7,361 nt of DNA from the NCBI GenBank assembly GCA_034658975.1, contig JAYEGJ010000124.1:1-7361 (forward strand). The letters run 5' to 3'. The notes under the pieces were generated by a model that worked only from the letters and a program-made list of their open reading frames with translations, did no database searches and had not been told where the DNA came from. The translations under genes and the position numbers were made by a program. The stretch comes from SZUA-217 sp034658975. Lineage in GTDB: Bacteria > Actinomycetota > Acidimicrobiia > Spongiisociales > ZC4RG35. Of this stretch, positions 5,198 to 7,361 are shown one piece after another. Each line of letters starts with the position of its first letter. Position 1 is the stretch's first letter.

Positions 5198-7057
5198 CTA
5201 CTTGCCGTTTCCCTTTCCCTGGCCGGGATGATCGTCCGGGTCGAGGTCGAGCCCGATCAGCACCGGATCGTGATCCGACGACCGGTACGGCCCGGGCGCG
5301 ACCGCCGATGGGTCGGGCTCAGCAGTCCGGAAGCAAGAGCTACCGCCGTCGTAGAAGTACACCGAGCACGGCTCGTCGGCGTTGATATGCCAGGTCACCA
5401 CATCTCTGATCTGCTTGTTCATCACAGGCGTCGAGAAGGCATGGTCCAAGGCCCCTCGCCCGATGAACGGGGCTGCGAACGAGGCGAAGAAGTTGAAGGA
5501 GTAGGAATCCTTCACATATCGCTTCGTCAGGTTGTTCAACTCGGTTTCGAGCAGGAGGATAGGATCCTCGAATGTGTAGGCGTTGAAGTCGCCCAGGACC
5601 AGAATGTCCTCGTCGCCTGACTCCGTAACCACGTCGGGGATCCAGTCGAGGACCGCCTGGGCCTGAAGCACGCGTCGTGCGTTGTGCCCGGACTGCCCGT
5701 CACCCTGATCCAAATCCGCTCCTGTGGCGCCAGTCGTACTCTTCGACTTGAAGTGGTTCACCACCACCGTGAAAGTCGAGCCGTCATACTCGAATGCCTG
5801 CGCTACCGGGCGTCGTCCAAGCTGATTGTTCACATTCGAGCAATCGTCGAATCGACAGTCATCGAACGCCGAACCGATCAGAGTCATCGCACCCCCGACG
5901 GGGTCTACCCGGTCGTTGCGGTAGATGATCTCGTTGACGATTGGGTAGATGTTCTGCTCGAACCCTTCGACACGTGCCCAGACCTCTTCGCCTTCGGCTT
6001 CGTTCAGGGCATCGATGAGGTCGATGATCGGGGCATCCGCCGGATGGTCATTCTCCATCTCTTGTAGACCGACGATGTCGGCGCCCATGCCGCGAATCGC
6101 GGCAACGACCTTCTCCTGCTGGATGGCGAACTGCTCAGCCGTGTCGGCCCCACGTCCACCAAGCGTGGTCCAGTAATTCAGGACGTTGAAGGAGGCCACG
6201 ACGAGGTCGCCGTGGACCGTGGGGGATCCCGGCCTTGGGTTGGTCTCATCGAAGACGGGGTCCGGGTTGTTGACCATCTTGTAGTTGCCGAACGCGTACT
6301 TGATCGCTCCGTTCGGGTTGATCACCCTGTCTCCAATTCGGAGGGTGCCGTTCTCATGCACGAAGGGGAGCTGTGGGAACGCTCCCCGGTCTGTCACAGC
6401 CGAAATCAGCATCACAGACTGAGCTATCCCGTCCAGGGCCATGGCGTGCATGGCATCGGAACCACCGGGGAACTCATTGGTGGGCTGCTCGACCACGTCG
6501 TCGGAGGCGATCCAGATCTGACCACGCCGATACATCTCGAACGTGTCAGTCACGAAGTTGGTGCCCTTGTACTCGAGGAACATGCCCTCGTATTGCTCAG
6601 GGCTGGAGTTGAAGTCGCGCGTTTTGACCCTTGTGGGCTGAATGGATCCCGTCCCGCAGACGGTCGCGTTGTCGGAGAACACCGAGCCGAGTTGGGTCTC
6701 ACCGAAGAACTCGTTCACCCTGGCGCGAATGCGCACGTGGTCACCGACCGACACGTCGAATCCGAACGTGTCTCTATTGAAGACGTAGACCCCATCGGAA
6801 GTCGAGGGGTCGCCGTCACCTGTCGGGTCCTGGAGGAAGAAGCCATCGTGCTCCTCGTCCTTCTGCACGTCGACAGTGACGATGCCTTCGGTGACGATCG
6901 TGTCTCCGACGATAGGGCTCGAGCTTCCATCTCCCTGGATGTCATAGATCGGCGTGTACGAATCGCCGCATTCGCCGTGTTCATCGGCGACGGCGACTGT
7001 CGGGATCAAAGCGAAAGCCATGACGAGAACGGTGAGAAGAGACAACGAACGTCTCAT
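5198..7057 (-). CDS. Secreted nuclease, ExeM/NucH type (OB-fold domain plus endonuclease/exonuclease/phosphatase domain)
   Basis: This 619-residue exported protein probably hydrolyses extracellular DNA to recover phosphate and nucleosides. A Sec signal peptide is clear: MRRSLSLLTVLVMAFALIPT, then VAVA|DE, with likely cleavage after residue 24. Residues of about 33-150 resemble the OB-fold domain of NucH/YhcR-type nucleases (YTPIYDIQGDG, VGDTIVTEGIVT, DGFFLQDPTGDGD, VGDHVRIRARVNEF). The catalytic EEP domain runs from about 283 to 605: SFNVLNYW (N291), GLQEMEN (E333), VNHFKSK (H435), LGDFNAY (D490, N492), ALDHAF (D538, H539) and SSDHDPV (D595, H596), a complete metal and catalytic set. Six cysteines (30, 134, 401, 406, 564, 575) suggest disulfides in the exported protein. 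The C-terminus is a Gly/Lys-rich tail (PGQGKGNGK) without a sorting motif. The ATG at 7057 is fixed by GGAGGT seven bases upstream. Earlier in-frame ATGs at 7072 and 7114 lie at or before that site and would bury the signal peptide. A possible but weak -10 is TATGGT (7098-7093). Confidence 0.92.
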   Translation of the reverse strand: MRRSLSLLTVLVMAFALIPTVAVADEHGECGDSYTPIYDIQGDGSSSPIVGDTIVTEGIVTVDVQKDEEHDGFFLQDPTGDGDPSTSDGVYVFNRDTFGFDVSVGDHVRIRARVNEFFGETQLGSVFSDNATVCGTGSIQPTRVKTRDFNSSPEQYEGMFLEYKGTNFVTDTFEMYRRGQIWIASDDVVEQPTNEFPGGSDAMHAMALDGIAQSVMLISAVTDRGAFPQLPFVHENGTLRIGDRVINPNGAIKYAFGNYKMVNNPDPVFDETNPRPGSPTVHGDLVVASFNVLNYWTTLGGRGADTAEQFAIQQEKVVAAIRGMGADIVGLQEMENDHPADAPIIDLIDALNEAEGEEVWARVEGFEQNIYPIVNEIIYRNDRVDPVGGAMTLIGSAFDDCRFDDCSNVNNQLGRRPVAQAFEYDGSTFTVVVNHFKSKSTTGATGADLDQGDGQSGHNARRVLQAQAVLDWIPDVVTESGDEDILVLGDFNAYTFEDPILLLETELNNLTKRYVKDSYSFNFFASFAAPFIGRGALDHAFSTPVMNKQIRDVVTWHINADEPCSVYFYDGGSSCFRTAEPDPSAVAPGPYRSSDHDPVLIGLDLDPDDHPGQGKGNGK

Positions 7058-7064
7058 TTGGATT

Positions 7065-7070
7065 ACCTCC
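7065..7070 (-). promoter_or_regulatory. Strong Shine-Dalgarno site (GGAGGT) deciding the nuclease start
   Basis: GGAGGT, read on the minus strand, is seven bases before the ATG at 7057. It is a near-perfect anti-16S match and the only strong ribosome binding site seen in the window. It implies a leadered mRNA for this gene, unlike its neighbours. Confidence 0.85.
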
Positions 7071-7149
7071 ATTGTTGCCAAACCTGTAGCCGACCATACA
7101 CCTCCTCCAACCACCCTGCGTCACGGAATGTCGCGTTGAGTCGGAGTCG

Positions 7150-7178
7150 TTGGTTCGGGGCCGTCGCGCCTGTAGTGT
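7150..7178 (+). promoter_or_regulatory. Candidate housekeeping promoter for ftsK (TTGGTT, 17-bp spacer, TAGTGT)
   Basis: TTGGTT (7150-7155) and TAGTGT (7173-7178) are separated by exactly 17 bp and match the TTGnnn / TAnnnT pattern. The -10 ends ten bases before the ATG at 7189, so the leader would be at most a few bases and no Shine-Dalgarno sequence is present. It lies in the 131-bp spacer between the divergent nuclease and ftsK start codons. Confidence 0.5.
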
Positions 7179-7188
7179 CTTCACCCAC

Positions 7189-7361
7189 ATGCCAACCAGG
7201 ACACCCACCCGGAAGGGATCCGGGCGGAGACGGGTGTCCCAAACCAACAAGAAGAAAACAGCGCAACAGGGCAGGATCCGGCAGAAGCTGGCTGCGTTCC
7301 GGGCATCTGTGCGTGAGACCTTGGGTCGTCAGACAGACGACGTGTGGGGCATGGTTCTCCT
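7189..7361 (+). CDS. ftsK: DNA translocase FtsK/SpoIIIE, N-terminal start only (3' truncated by the window)
   Basis: An ATG at 7189 opens a frame with no stop to the window edge (57 full codons). The product starts MPTRTPTRKGSGRRRVSQTN, very basic and polar, and continues through KLAAFRASVRETLG to GRQTDDVWGMVLL at residues 45-57. A positively charged cytoplasmic start followed by an 'R..DD.WG..LL'-type entry into the first membrane helix is typical of actinobacterial FtsK/SpoIIIE, a septal membrane protein that pumps chromosomal DNA during division and dimer resolution. The motor domain and the gamma domain lie outside the window, so this call rests on the N-terminal pattern plus position: ftsK lies a few genes from dapA-rnj in mycobacteria. 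The opposite-strand frame across this region has no credible protein features. Confidence 0.68.
   Translation, partial: MPTRTPTRKGSGRRRVSQTNKKKTAQQGRIRQKLAAFRASVRETLGRQTDDVWGMVL
7199..7239 (+). repeat. Nested inverted repeat in the first codons of ftsK
   Basis: Outer arms GGACACCC (7199-7206) and GGGTGTCC (7232-7239) are perfect complements. Between them CCCGGA (7208-7213) and TCCGGG (7219-7224) form a second perfect stem with a five-base loop. The structure begins ten bases after the A of the ATG. No T-run follows. It may be a translation-affecting mRNA structure or a by-product of Arg/Thr/Pro-rich codons. Confidence 0.5.

Noticed and set aside
7058..7114. Longer N-terminus (19 extra residues) for the nuclease
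   Set aside because: It would place the strong GGAGGT inside the coding region and move the signal peptide away from the N-terminus.
6981..7250. Minus-strand 89-residue open frame across the nuclease start and the start of ftsK
   Set aside because: It has no motif or ribosome binding site and overlaps the divergent promoter region and two better-supported starts.
1..7361. Mobile element, CRISPR array, tRNA/rRNA or toxin-antitoxin module
   Set aside because: No transposase or integrase motifs, repeat-spacer pattern, cloverleaf or small paired genes were seen on either strand.

Overview
The window looks like ordinary chromosome from a high-GC actinobacterium. I cannot name the genus; an acidimicrobial-type lineage is only a guess. 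Three things support this. First, codons are strongly biased to G/C at the third position. Second, dapA is followed at once by rnj (RNase J), with ftsK a little further on, which matches the order known from mycobacteria (dapA Rv2753c, rnj Rv2752c, ftsK Rv2748c). Third, several genes carry a TAnnnT -10 box six or seven bases before the start codon and have no Shine-Dalgarno sequence. This is the leaderless arrangement common in Actinobacteria.

Layout, left to right. Bases 1-206 hold the C-terminal tail of a luciferase-like flavin monooxygenase (+). A PEBP/YbhB-type protein follows (232-858, +). Convergent to it, on the minus strand, is a two-gene unit: a cyclophilin peptidyl-prolyl isomerase (1284-1799), then a MaoC-type hotdog hydratase (864-1265). 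The cyclophilin is divergent from dapA (1860-2753, +) across a 60-bp spacer that seems to hold two back-to-back leaderless promoters. dapA overlaps rnj (2750-4384, +) by four bases. A 16-bp perfect palindrome lies in the convergent gap between rnj and the next gene.

On the minus strand follow an FMN nitroreductase-fold protein whose sequence closely resembles iodotyrosine deiodinase (4444-5118), a textbook intrinsic terminator (5141-5171), and a secreted nuclease of the ExeM/NucH type (5198-7057) with signal peptide, OB-fold and endonuclease/exonuclease/phosphatase domains. At the right edge, divergent from the nuclease, ftsK starts at 7189 and runs out of the window.

How the genes relate: dapA (lysine and peptidoglycan precursor supply), rnj (RNA turnover) and ftsK (chromosome translocation) are the conserved housekeeping backbone. 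The deiodinase-like enzyme and the nuclease form an opposite-strand insertion between rnj and ftsK. Each appears to have its own transcription signals, so they need not work together. I see no CRISPR array, tRNA, rRNA, insertion sequence or phage gene, and no gene-free stretch longer than about 130 bp. I do not see an obvious new multi-gene system. The most interesting items are the dehalogenase-like enzyme, the repeated leaderless promoter geometry and the small dyad-symmetry elements.
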